From Chloroflexota bacterium (GTDB lineage Bacteria > Chloroflexota > Ktedonobacteria > Ktedonobacterales > Ktedonobacteraceae): a stretch of 11,244 nt of DNA. The stretch is from the NCBI GenBank assembly GCA_005881495.1, contig VBHI01000147.1, positions 1 to 11,244 of the forward strand, written 5' to 3'. Under the pieces are notes generated by a model that was not told the origin of the DNA, searched no databases, and worked only from the letters and a program-made list of their open reading frames with translations. The translations under genes and the position numbers were made by a program. Positions within the stretch are counted from its first letter, which is position 1. Every line of letters begins with the position of its first letter. Positions 1-5,917 of this stretch are shown here, piece after piece.

Positions 1-1
1 G

Positions 2-442
2 ATCCATCAGGAGATCAGGGCGGCCCAGGTGAACGCAGTGGAGCAGGCCTGGGAGGGCCTCAAGGATTTTGGCTGGCTGCCGTTGGTGGTCTTCAGAGTC
101 CTCTGGCCGATGTTCTGGTGGATGAAGGGCAGGTCTCCCTCTGTGCAGAAGAAGTACGGTGGAACCGTGGGCGTCTCGGCAGTGGGGATGTTTGGCAAAG
201 GTGCCGGCTGGGGTATCCCGATCAATGATCATACCCTTGATGTCACCCTGGGTGGTATTGCTGAGAAACCAGGGTTCGTCGATGGGCACATCGCCACCCG
301 CGAATACCTCTGTCTAACACTGAGCTTCAATCACGATCTGATCGATGGGGCACCGGCAGCGCGCTTCACCGAGCGGTTGAAAGAACTGATTGAGAGCGGC
401 TATGGCCTCATCGATGAAGGGGGAGAGGAAGCGAAGGCGTGA
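2..442 (+). CDS. 2-oxoacid dehydrogenase E2-type acyltransferase, C-terminal part (5' end outside window)
   Basis: The frame is open from the first base of the window, so this is the C-terminal 146 residues of a longer protein; a GTG at 29 is an internal valine rather than a necessary start. Near the end lies the acyltransferase signature NHDLIDGAPAARF, with the catalytic His codon at 332 and the Asp codon at 344. This is the HxxxDG motif of the E2 / chloramphenicol acetyltransferase-like fold, which moves acyl groups to CoA. A GVSAVGMFGKGAGWGIP stretch before it resembles short stand-alone E2-like proteins that lack lipoyl domains. A hydrophobic segment (LPLVVFRVLWPMFWWM) precedes it. Whether a lipoyl or E3-binding domain exists upstream cannot be seen. 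No E1 or E3 gene follows, so a role in a pyruvate or branched-chain dehydrogenase complex is not supported; an independent acyltransferase is as likely. Confidence 0.85.
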   Translation: MHQEIRAAQVNAVEQAWEGLKDFGWLPLVVFRVLWPMFWWMKGRSPSVQKKYGGTVGVSAVGMFGKGAGWGIPINDHTLDVTLGGIAEKPGFVDGHIATREYLCLTLSFNHDLIDGAPAARFTERLKELIESGYGLIDEGGEEAKA

Positions 443-585
443 CGAACCGCAAAAGCCGACTCGGTGACGCGCCCGGTAATTTCACCTCTGCGTTTGGAGG
501 AAGCTAACAATGCTTTCCTGGAGCCAGATCACTTGCTAATCGCCCCATGTCTGCTTCTGGTAACGACCTTCTATCATAATAGCGT

Positions 586-954
586 TTACACATTGCGCTG
601 ACATTGCCAGGCATTGACGTGGCGCTCAAGTTCTTCGACTGTGGCGATACGCCGCGCGAGACCTTGTCGAGCCAGCGCACTGAATTCGATCTCGGCCATG
701 TTGAGCCAACTTCCGTGCAGCGGGGTGTGATGGATCTCCAGCTTCTTCACCAGACGACGGGCCTCAGCGGGAGCAAAGGTGTGATACAAGGCCGCAGGGG
801 AATGGGTGGCCAGGTTATCCATCACCAGCACGATTTTCTCCGCCTTGGGGTAGTGGACATCGACCAGTTCCTGGATAAAATGAGCCCAATCCTGGCTGGT
901 TTTCTGCTCCGTCACCTTCACCACGCGTTTTCCCGCCAGTGGTTCGCAGGCCAA
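586..954 (-). pseudogene. IS630-family transposase remnant, truncated at both ends
   Basis: The minus-strand frame encodes 122 residues matching the C-terminal half of an IS630-type DDE transposase. Visible hallmarks are VMDNLATHSPAALY, containing the second catalytic Asp, and HGSWLNMAEIEFSAL, containing the final catalytic Glu. The family's usual length is about 340-370 residues, and the N-terminal helix-turn-helix region and the first catalytic Asp are absent. The frame runs upstream only eight more codons (DPTNKTQL) before a TAA at 976-978, and those residues do not look like transposase. At the other end the protein stops right after the AWQCQRN segment, so the usual tail of about 30 residues is missing. 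The apparent start is a TTG inside conserved family sequence, hence not a real start. It should be inactive. The inverted repeat at 994-1021 lies just outside it and may mark the scar. Confidence 0.85.
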
Positions 955-993
955 TTGAGTCTTATTGGTGGGGTCTTACGTGATAGTGGAAGG

Positions 994-1021
994 AATGATT
1001 TAAAAGTCATTTTAAATCATT
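994..1021. repeat. Perfect 12-4-12 inverted repeat upstream of the YggT gene
   Basis: The arms AATGATTTAAAA (994-1005) and TTTTAAATCATT (1010-1021) are perfect reverse complements around a GTCA centre. The repeat sits between the IS630 remnant and the ribosome binding site of the next gene, 34 bases before its ATG. It could be an operator for a dimeric repressor, a weak AT-rich hairpin in the leader, or a leftover of an insertion event. There is no T-tract immediately after it, so a plus-strand intrinsic terminator is unlikely. Confidence 0.75.
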
Positions 1022-1055
1022 GTGGTAGATGATAATAGCATGGAGAAAAAAAGAG

Positions 1056-1619
1056 ATGAGTAGTACTCCTAATCCTCGAATGCAAGGTTATGACCAGCCG
1101 ACGGAGCCGGTTCCTCCTCCCACTTATGGGCGCCCCTATCATGTTGGCAATAAAACTGTCAGATCGTCGGATGCCGGCAGCGTATACTCCCAGAGCCAGC
1201 GTGAAGACTACGTGGATTCTATTGGCAACCGGGTCGAGAATACTGTGCAAGTCTATGAAGATAGAAATCAGAGTCGCGCTAATATCCGTTACTGGATAAC
1301 GACGATCACGTACTTTCTTTTGGGCGTGCTGGAAATCATATTAGCGCTGCGCGTGCTCTTTCACCTGCTGGGGGCGAACCAAGGGAACAGCTTCATTATG
1401 TTCCTGTACAATCTGAGCCATGTGCTTGTGGCGCCCTTTAACGGCATTTTCAACGACCAGGCGTTGGGAAGAAGTGTTTTTGAAATGTCAACACTGATTG
1501 CGATGCTCGTGTATGCATTAATTGCCTGGGGTATCGTGTCTTTGGGCAGAGTGACATTCTCTCCTGTAATGCCGGGTCACCAGAGCATTACGACGACTCG
1601 CCGAGATCGCACTTTGTAA
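1056..1619 (+). CDS. YggT-family integral membrane protein
   Basis: A 187-residue protein with a polar, Pro/Ser/Gln-rich cytoplasmic-type N-terminus (about 1-78) and two hydrophobic helices (about 82-105 and 145-165). Between them is the family-typical segment HLLGANQGNSFIMFLYNLSHVLVAPF, quoted here in two overlapping parts: HLLGANQGNSFIMF and MFLYNLSHVLVAPF. YggT proteins (PF02325) are small membrane proteins; in several bacteria they lie near cell-division or osmotic-stress genes, but the biochemical role is not settled. The ATG at 1056 was chosen over one at 1029 because GGAGA (1042-1046) sits 9 bases before it and the extra nine residues look like leader sequence. The N-terminal extension is longer than in minimal YggT proteins, which are often near 90-100 residues. 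The gene stands alone, with an IS remnant before it and no partner after it. Confidence 0.85.
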   Translation: MSSTPNPRMQGYDQPTEPVPPPTYGRPYHVGNKTVRSSDAGSVYSQSQREDYVDSIGNRVENTVQVYEDRNQSRANIRYWITTITYFLLGVLEIILALRVLFHLLGANQGNSFIMFLYNLSHVLVAPFNGIFNDQALGRSVFEMSTLIAMLVYALIAWGIVSLGRVTFSPVMPGHQSITTTRRDRTL

Positions 1620-2244
1620 AGCCTTTGTGGCCGCTTATGCTCAGTTTCTCTTTACGAGAAGTTGTGAGTGCTGGTATTGCCTTTACGCTGTGTCGCGTCT
1701 AAGGGTTCGAGGTTGATGACGATTGGCTCCTGCGAATTACGGACGGTGACCCACTGCGAAGGCGTGTCAGGGAAGGGGTTGATCTCCTGATGGCCTCTCG
1801 GTGTATTTGGGGTGTGAGCCACTTTTCTCTTGCAAAAACATTCTGCACCACTCACAGCAATCACCAGGTGTTGGAGCGGTCCGTACTCGTGAAAAAAGCT
1901 CCGGAGATGCGGGAGTGTGGTGGCATCAACCACTCCCCCGGTAACTCGCTCCCCCCCATTGTGCAAGCGCTGCAATGTTTCCCCGGAGAGCGAGAGGCGT
2001 CGGGGAAGTACCCCTCGCTCATTGAACAAGCACGCTGCTCCTACAAGCAGCGTATCGTTGCAACTGAGGCATGACCGTAGCTGAGGTGGCAGCTACAGCC
2101 ATATCTTTGAAGCGCCAAGAGGATTCCGTTGGAGATGCTAAAAAAATCTGCACAAAGGAAGTGTAGTTGATTTGTATTAAACGATAATTATCCGGAGGTA
2201 AAATTTTTGTTCCATTGATGAATGGAGAGAGGGGTTGGGGCGCA
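1620..2244. other. Gene-poor stretch with open frames of doubtful coding value
   Basis: No recognisable domain is encoded here. The longest frames are 1652-2029 on the minus strand (125 residues from a TTG, beginning MFNERGVLPRRLSLSG) and 1790-2074 on the plus strand (94 residues). They overlap each other, neither has a clear ribosome binding site, and neither resembles a family I know. Open frames on both strands suggest a decayed or repetitive element rather than a gene. A hairpin with perfect 7-bp arms (GTAGCTG/CAGCTAC, 6-base loop) lies at 2077-2096. The final part (2100-2210) is AT-rich and featureless by eye. Confidence 0.5.
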
Positions 2245-2253
2245 TTAAGCGCC
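2211..2253 (-). terminator. Possible weak terminator of the ZIP gene (two small hairpins)
   Basis: Two short perfect stems lie at the 3' end of the minus-strand ZIP gene. GGCGC/GCGCC with a 5-base loop (2239-2253) spans the stop codon, and TCCATT/AATGGA with a 4-base loop (2211-2226) follows. Downstream on the minus strand comes ACAAAAATTT rather than a clean U-run, so intrinsic termination is only a possibility. Confidence 0.3.
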
Positions 2254-3183
2254 ACCAAACGTTACGATGAGGTCGGTTGCATAGCCGAGGAGGAAGCCGA
2301 TCAGCAGGCCCCACATGACTATCTCCGGGGATTTGAAACGTTTCGCGACGCCGAGGAGTTCGGCTACGACGTAGATGATGGCTCCGGCGGCCAAGGCCAG
2401 GAAGAGGATAAAGACTTCGGTCGAGTGAAAGATGGTCCCTACAATGGTGCCAAGGAAGGTTGGGCCGCCTCCGATGAGTCCTAGCAGGATTATGAATTCC
2501 CAGGAGACGTGTTTGCCCGTTAAAGGGCCTGCGATGCCAAAGCCCTCGGTCATGTTGTGTAGCCCGAAGCCGATGATCAGGACGACGGCGAGTTGAAGGG
2601 CTCCTACGGCGGCTGATTGGCCAATGGCAAGCCCCTCGGAGAAATTATGCAGGCCGATGCCGGTCGCAATGAGAAGGGCAAGGGTATGAGGCGCAAGTTC
2701 ACCTTTTTGAGGAGCAGCTGCGGTGCTTGTAGCAGGCATTGTCAGAACGGCAGTGGGTGCAGTGGAGGACGTAGAAAATTCATGGCTACCATTCGCAAGC
2801 GGAGTGAGCTCCTGTGGGGGGAGAGCCGCGGGTATGGTCTCTTCTGAGAGGATTTTTTGTTTTCGTCTCCGTCCAAAGACAAACGAATTAAAGTAGACCA
2901 GGCCTACGGAGCCAATGCCGACGCCGAAAACAAGCAGGAAAATATCAAGGTAGAGGATTCCAGTACCTGTGTGTAGTGTACGCACCTGTTCTATGGCGGC
3001 GTTGATGGGTTCGCTGGCTTTCTGAATAACATCGTAGAGTAGGAAGATGAGGACACCGGTTGCGAGCATGCACAAAAAGATTTTGAGCGATGGGGGTATT
3101 TTTTTCAGAAAGGCGAGAGGCAAACCAAAAAAAATTGTCAGCCCTGCAAAGGCTCCAAGCAAAATTATTGTTCCTGTTGGCAC
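2245..3183 (-). CDS. ZIP-family divalent metal transporter
   Basis: A 312-residue integral membrane protein of the ZIP (zinc/iron permease) superfamily, which moves Zn, Fe, Mn or similar divalent cations into the cytoplasm. The two metal-site helices are clear: GIGLHNFSEGLAIG (HNFSEG at 179-184) and GFGLHNMTEGFGIAGPL (HNMTEG at 209-214). These replace the usual proline of HNxPEG with Ser or Thr. About eight hydrophobic segments are visible, three before and five after a polar loop of about 60 residues (105-165). That loop is Ala/Thr/Pro-rich and lacks the His cluster many ZIP proteins carry. The start is GTG (minus-strand codon at 3181-3183), with GGAG (3190-3193) six bases before it. The gene diverges from modA, and its promoter is overlaid by a palindrome that suggests metal-dependent repression. 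The substrate cannot be read from sequence. Confidence 0.9.
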   Translation of the reverse strand: MPTGTIILLGAFAGLTIFFGLPLAFLKKIPPSLKIFLCMLATGVLIFLLYDVIQKASEPINAAIEQVRTLHTGTGILYLDIFLLVFGVGIGSVGLVYFNSFVFGRRRKQKILSEETIPAALPPQELTPLANGSHEFSTSSTAPTAVLTMPATSTAAAPQKGELAPHTLALLIATGIGLHNFSEGLAIGQSAAVGALQLAVVLIIGFGLHNMTEGFGIAGPLTGKHVSWEFIILLGLIGGGPTFLGTIVGTIFHSTEVFILFLALAAGAIIYVVAELLGVAKRFKSPEIVMWGLLIGFLLGYATDLIVTFGGA

Positions 3184-3222
3184 AACTAACTCCTACAATT
3201 GATATCCGACTTTCCTGCTAGG

Positions 3223-3242
3223 ATATTAGCATGCCCTAATAT
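3223..3242. promoter_or_regulatory. Probable metalloregulator operator over the ZIP promoter
   Basis: The arms ATATTAG (3223-3229) and CTAATAT (3236-3242) are perfect reverse complements around six bases, giving a 20-bp dyad. On the minus strand it contains TTAGGGCATGCTAA, which resembles the TTAGG...CCTAA type of site bound by DtxR/IdeR/MntR-family repressors. It covers the -10 box and spacer, so a bound protein would block RNA polymerase. The regulator family is inferred only from the resemblance and from the target being a metal transporter; no regulator gene lies in the window. Confidence 0.6.
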
Positions 3243-3251
3243 GTTTGTCAA
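3223..3251 (-). promoter_or_regulatory. Sigma-70-type promoter of the ZIP gene
   Basis: On the minus strand the -35 box is a perfect TTGACA (plus-strand 3246-3251) and the -10 box is TAATAT (plus-strand 3223-3228), with a 17-base spacer. Transcription should start near 3216, giving a leader of about 33 bases before the GTG start. The -10 box and most of the spacer lie inside the 20-bp palindrome described separately. Confidence 0.8.
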
Positions 3252-3301
3252 GATAATAGCCTTGCTGGATTGAGCATCTTATCTCACAAAGAGATCACAT
3301 C

Positions 3302-3331
3302 TTGACACAGCAATTCTTTTGCTTTTATACT
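3302..3331 (+). promoter_or_regulatory. Sigma-70-type promoter of modAB
   Basis: The -35 box is TTGACA (3302-3307) and the -10 box is TATACT (3326-3331), with an 18-base spacer. The start site would be near 3338, giving a leader of about 37 bases with a strong AGGAGG ribosome binding site (3364-3369) five bases before the modA ATG. It diverges from the ZIP promoter, and the two -35 boxes are about 50 bases apart. Confidence 0.75.
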
Positions 3332-3337
3332 CACTAT

Positions 3338-3349
3338 ATGAATATTCAT
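3338..3349. promoter_or_regulatory. Perfect 12-bp palindrome at the predicted modA transcription start
   Basis: ATGAATATTCAT is its own reverse complement and begins at the predicted transcription start of modAB, a position typical of a repressor operator. It does not clearly fit the ModE consensus. Short AT-rich palindromes also arise by chance, so confidence in function is modest. Confidence 0.4.
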
Positions 3350-3374
3350 CTTAAAACTAGCTAAGGAGGTCCAA

Positions 3375-4208
3375 ATGAGGCACTCCCAACGGGCGCTTCT
3401 GCTCTTCATTCTGCTTTGTACGTTATTTCTTGCGGCCTGTGGTAGCACCACAACGAGTACGACGAGTACGGTGACACCAACGCCATCGCCATCGCCAAAT
3501 ACATTGAATGTTTTTGCTGCCGCGTCGCTGACAGGGTCGTTTACCGCAATCGCCGCAAAGTATCAGCAGGCGCATCCCAATGTTGTCATTAAACTCAACT
3601 TTGCGGGATCGCAGATTCTTGAACAGCAGATTGCCAACGGAGCGGCAGCCGATGTTTTTGCCTCGGCGGACCTGGCGAATATGACGAAGGTGTCTGATGC
3701 AGGGTTGGTAGGAGTTTCGCAGGTATTCGCCAAAAACAGGTTGACGGTGATTACACCCGCGAGCAATCCGGGTCATATCAACACTTTGCATGATCTCGCA
3801 AATAAGGGTGTAAAGGTCGATATCGCAGCGCCAACGGTACCAGCAGGTAAGTATAGCCTTCAAGTGCTGGCTAAGATGGCATTGTCGCCGCAATATGGTC
3901 CGGCATATGTGAAAGCGGTCAAGGCAAATTTTGTTTCGTTGGAGACCGATGTGAAGGCAGTGGTCACCAAGGTGCAACTGGGGGAAGTGGATGCAGGCTA
4001 TGTTTACGTGACAGATGCGGCGGCCGCCAAGGATAAGGTGACGATGATTCCTATTCCTGATATTTACAATGTCATCGCGCAGTACCCTATCGCAGTTACT
4101 AAAGGTTCGACTCATGCGGGTGATGCCCAGGCGTTTATGCAGTATATCCTTTCAAAGGACGGACAGGACGTGCTGCAACAATATGGTTTTATTGCCATTA
4201 ATCCGTAG
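3375..4208 (+). CDS. modA: Molybdate/tungstate ABC transporter substrate-binding lipoprotein
   Basis: A 277-residue lipoprotein that captures molybdate or tungstate outside the membrane and delivers it to ModB. Residues 1-22 are a lipoprotein signal peptide with lipobox LAAC and Cys22 as the acylation site. A Thr/Ser/Pro-rich tether follows (23-42), then the periplasmic-binding fold. ModA-type oxyanion contacts are visible: FAAASLTG (Ser51), NFAGSQIL (Ser79), the APTVPAGKY segment (152-160) and GYVYVTDA near 208-215. Length and order match the ModA family. The ATG at 3375 has a near-perfect AGGAGG (3364-3369). modB starts 9 bases after the stop, so the two are co-transcribed and probably translationally coupled. 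Lipid anchoring fits a monoderm or Chloroflexota-type envelope. Specificity between molybdate, tungstate and a related oxyanion cannot be settled by eye. Confidence 0.93.
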   Translation: MRHSQRALLLFILLCTLFLAACGSTTTSTTSTVTPTPSPSPNTLNVFAAASLTGSFTAIAAKYQQAHPNVVIKLNFAGSQILEQQIANGAAADVFASADLANMTKVSDAGLVGVSQVFAKNRLTVITPASNPGHINTLHDLANKGVKVDIAAPTVPAGKYSLQVLAKMALSPQYGPAYVKAVKANFVSLETDVKAVVTKVQLGEVDAGYVYVTDAAAAKDKVTMIPIPDIYNVIAQYPIAVTKGSTHAGDAQAFMQYILSKDGQDVLQQYGFIAINP

Positions 4209-4217
4209 AGGCTCTCC

Positions 4218-5015
4218 ATGAGTAACAAATGGTCTCGCTGGCCTGCCAGGATTGTTGTAGGTATCCTGGCAGGAAGTTTCTTTCTCTTTATAGGCGTACC
4301 ACTGGTGGCGTTGCTGCTGCGCGAGCCGCCGGCGTTGTTGTGGGCCACGATGCAGCAACCGGAGGTGCGCCAGGCTTTAGAGTTGAGTTTCCTCACGACC
4401 AGTATCAGTACATTCTTGACCGTCCTCTTTGGTTTGCCGGTGGCATTTGTGCTGGCGCGCATGCAGTTTCGCGGTCGCAGCCTGTTAGAGACGTTGGTGA
4501 CCTTGCCTATCGTGTTTCCCCCCGTGGTTGCCGGAGTTGCTTTACTGCTGACTTTCGGGCGTTTTGGCCTGGTTGGTCGATATCTGCTGCCGCTGGGTAT
4601 TACGATCCCATTTACAACGCTGGCGGTTATCATGGCGCAGATGTTTGTCTCTTCGCCTTTTTTTATCAACACCGCGAAGGCAGGGTTGGAGCAGCTCGAT
4701 AAGCGTTATGAGCAGGCGGCGTATACATTGCGTGCATCGCCATTTTATACGTTTCGACGTGTGGTTCTGCCGCTGATCCGGCCCGCATTGCTGTCGGGGA
4801 TCGGGTTGGCCTGGGCGCGGGCGCTGGGCGAATTGGGCGCTACCATTACCTTCGCGGGGAGCTTTCCTGGTGTGACGCAGACGATGCCTGTTGCTGTGTA
4901 TATTGCCGCTGAAAGCGACCTGGATACGGCAGTTGCGCTGTCTGTGGTGCTGCTGGCGGTTTCTTTTGGGTTATTGTTGGCGTTGCGCCTGGGGCGTGAG
5001 AGGCTAGTGGGGTGA
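4218..5015 (+). CDS. modB: Molybdate ABC transporter permease
   Basis: A 265-residue inner-membrane permease of the ModB/CysT type that forms the channel for the oxyanion delivered by ModA. Hydrophobic helices are spread across the protein, starting at about 10-35 and 55-80. The conserved cytoplasmic EAA loop is present as YEQAAYTLRASPFYTFRRVV followed by LPLIRPALLSG; this is the docking site for the ATPase. The segment GLAWARALGELGATITFAG is characteristic of ModB. AGAGG (4207-4211) overlaps the modA stop codon and lies six bases before the ATG, which supports coupling to modA. What is odd is the absence of modC: the next gene is parA, 131 bases away on the same strand but in an unrelated function, and no ATP-binding-cassette protein is encoded in the window. 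The transporter therefore relies on an ATPase encoded elsewhere, or is incomplete. Confidence 0.92.
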   Translation: MSNKWSRWPARIVVGILAGSFFLFIGVPLVALLLREPPALLWATMQQPEVRQALELSFLTTSISTFLTVLFGLPVAFVLARMQFRGRSLLETLVTLPIVFPPVVAGVALLLTFGRFGLVGRYLLPLGITIPFTTLAVIMAQMFVSSPFFINTAKAGLEQLDKRYEQAAYTLRASPFYTFRRVVLPLIRPALLSGIGLAWARALGELGATITFAGSFPGVTQTMPVAVYIAAESDLDTAVALSVVLLAVSFGLLLALRLGRERLVG

Positions 5016-5032
5016 AGGGCTTTTCCCGATAG

Positions 5033-5061
5033 TTGCTTCTCAACGGTGCTTTTGTTACAAT
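5033..5061 (+). promoter_or_regulatory. Candidate promoter of parAB
   Basis: TTGCTT (5033-5038) and TACAAT (5056-5061) are separated by 17 bases. The -10 box is good (5 of 6 to consensus) and the -35 box is poor. It lies 18 bases after the modB stop, and the leader to the parA start would be about 80 bases. Read-through from modAB is also possible because I see no clear terminator between. Confidence 0.45.
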
Positions 5062-5071
5062 GTCTGTAACA
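5053..5071. promoter_or_regulatory. Inverted repeat over the parAB -10 region, operator-like
   Basis: TGTTACA (5053-5059) and TGTAACA (5065-5071) are perfect inverted arms around five bases. The left arm overlaps the candidate -10 box and the right arm reaches the expected start site, as expected for a repressor site. It is unlike the parS consensus bound by chromosomal ParB proteins, so ParB autoregulation through a standard parS is not indicated. Confidence 0.5.
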
Positions 5072-5146
5072 TAAGATAGGGACTTTGTGGGTGCCCTATG
5101 CGCGCAGTGGTACGGCATGATTAGATGAAAGGTACGGAAGCAGCCT

Positions 5147-5917
5147 GTGTCTAAAGTATACGCAATCGCGAATCAGAAGGGGGGAGTTGGTAAAACCACT
5201 ACTGCAATCAATCTTGCGACCTACCTTGCTGCCGCGGGACGTAAAGTGTTGCTCGTTGATATTGATCCACAGGGGAACACGACCAGTGGCATCGGGGTGT
5301 CGAAGCATCTTAAAGAATACACGGTCTATGATTTACTGGTACAAGAAAACGATGAAATGAGCATTTTCGATGTCCTCGTGCCGACCTCCCGGCGCGAGCT
5401 TGTGGTGGCTCCTTGTACGGTAGACCTCGCTGCTGCTGAGATTGAGTTGGTAGGGATGATCGCGCGGGAGCAGAAACTGAAGCAAGCGCTGGTACCAATT
5501 CGCGATCGTTGTGACTATATCCTCATAGATTGTCCTCCTTCACTTGGATTACTGACTATCAATGCGCTGGTAGCTGCTGATGGTGTGCTTATTCCAATCC
5601 AGTGTGAGTACCTGGCACTAGAAGGTTTGAGCCAGTTGAGTGATACTATTCGCATCGTAAAGAATAAGCTCAATCCCGACCTGTATATTGCGGGGGCTGT
5701 ATTGACGATGTTTGATCCACGCACGCGCCTGGCTAGTGAGATTGTGCGGGAGGTACGCAACTACTTCCCGAGGGAGACATTTAAAACGATCATCAGCCGC
5801 AGCGTGCGCTTAAGTGAAGCGCCCAGTTTCGGTCAGGCGATCCTTGACTATGACCCCCATTCTCCTGGAGCAGTGGCTTACCGTGCGTTGGCAGAGGAGG
5901 TTATGGCTCGTGACTAA
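5147..5917 (+). CDS. parA: ParA/Soj-type chromosome partitioning ATPase
   Basis: A 256-residue ParA/MinD-superfamily ATPase that binds DNA non-specifically as an ATP dimer and, with ParB, drives segregation of replication origins or plasmids. The deviant Walker A motif is KGGVGKTT (11-18) with the signature lysine at position 11. The Walker A' motif is DIDPQGN with Asp38 and Asp40, and Walker B is YILIDCPP (124-131). The short form without an N-terminal helix-turn-helix matches chromosomal Soj proteins rather than type Ia plasmid ParA. The start is GTG at 5147, with GGAAG (5136-5140) six bases upstream. An ATG 30 bases earlier in the same frame meets a stop after three codons, which excludes it. 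The 3' end overlaps parB by 8 bases, so the two are translationally coupled. Confidence 0.95.
   Translation: MSKVYAIANQKGGVGKTTTAINLATYLAAAGRKVLLVDIDPQGNTTSGIGVSKHLKEYTVYDLLVQENDEMSIFDVLVPTSRRELVVAPCTVDLAAAEIELVGMIAREQKLKQALVPIRDRCDYILIDCPPSLGLLTINALVAADGVLIPIQCEYLALEGLSQLSDTIRIVKNKLNPDLYIAGAVLTMFDPRTRLASEIVREVRNYFPRETFKTIISRSVRLSEAPSFGQAILDYDPHSPGAVAYRALAEEVMARD

Noticed and set aside
604..1032. Plus-strand open frame of 142 codons over the transposase remnant
   Set aside because: It is antisense to a recognisable IS630 transposase frame and has no protein features of its own.
2215..2484. Plus-strand open frame of 89 codons with an upstream GGAGG (2194-2198)
   Set aside because: It lies inside the 3' part of the ZIP gene and encodes an acidic product with no domain; the Shine-Dalgarno-like sequence is 20 bases away.
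3423..4115. Minus-strand open frame of 230 codons opposite modA
   Set aside because: The product is rich in Arg, His and Cys with no domain, and the plus strand encodes an unmistakable ModA.
5814..5909. Extended parB start that adds 32 residues
   Set aside because: The extra residues are an out-of-frame reading of parA, while GTG 5910 has a GGAGG site and leads directly into the conserved ParB N-terminus.
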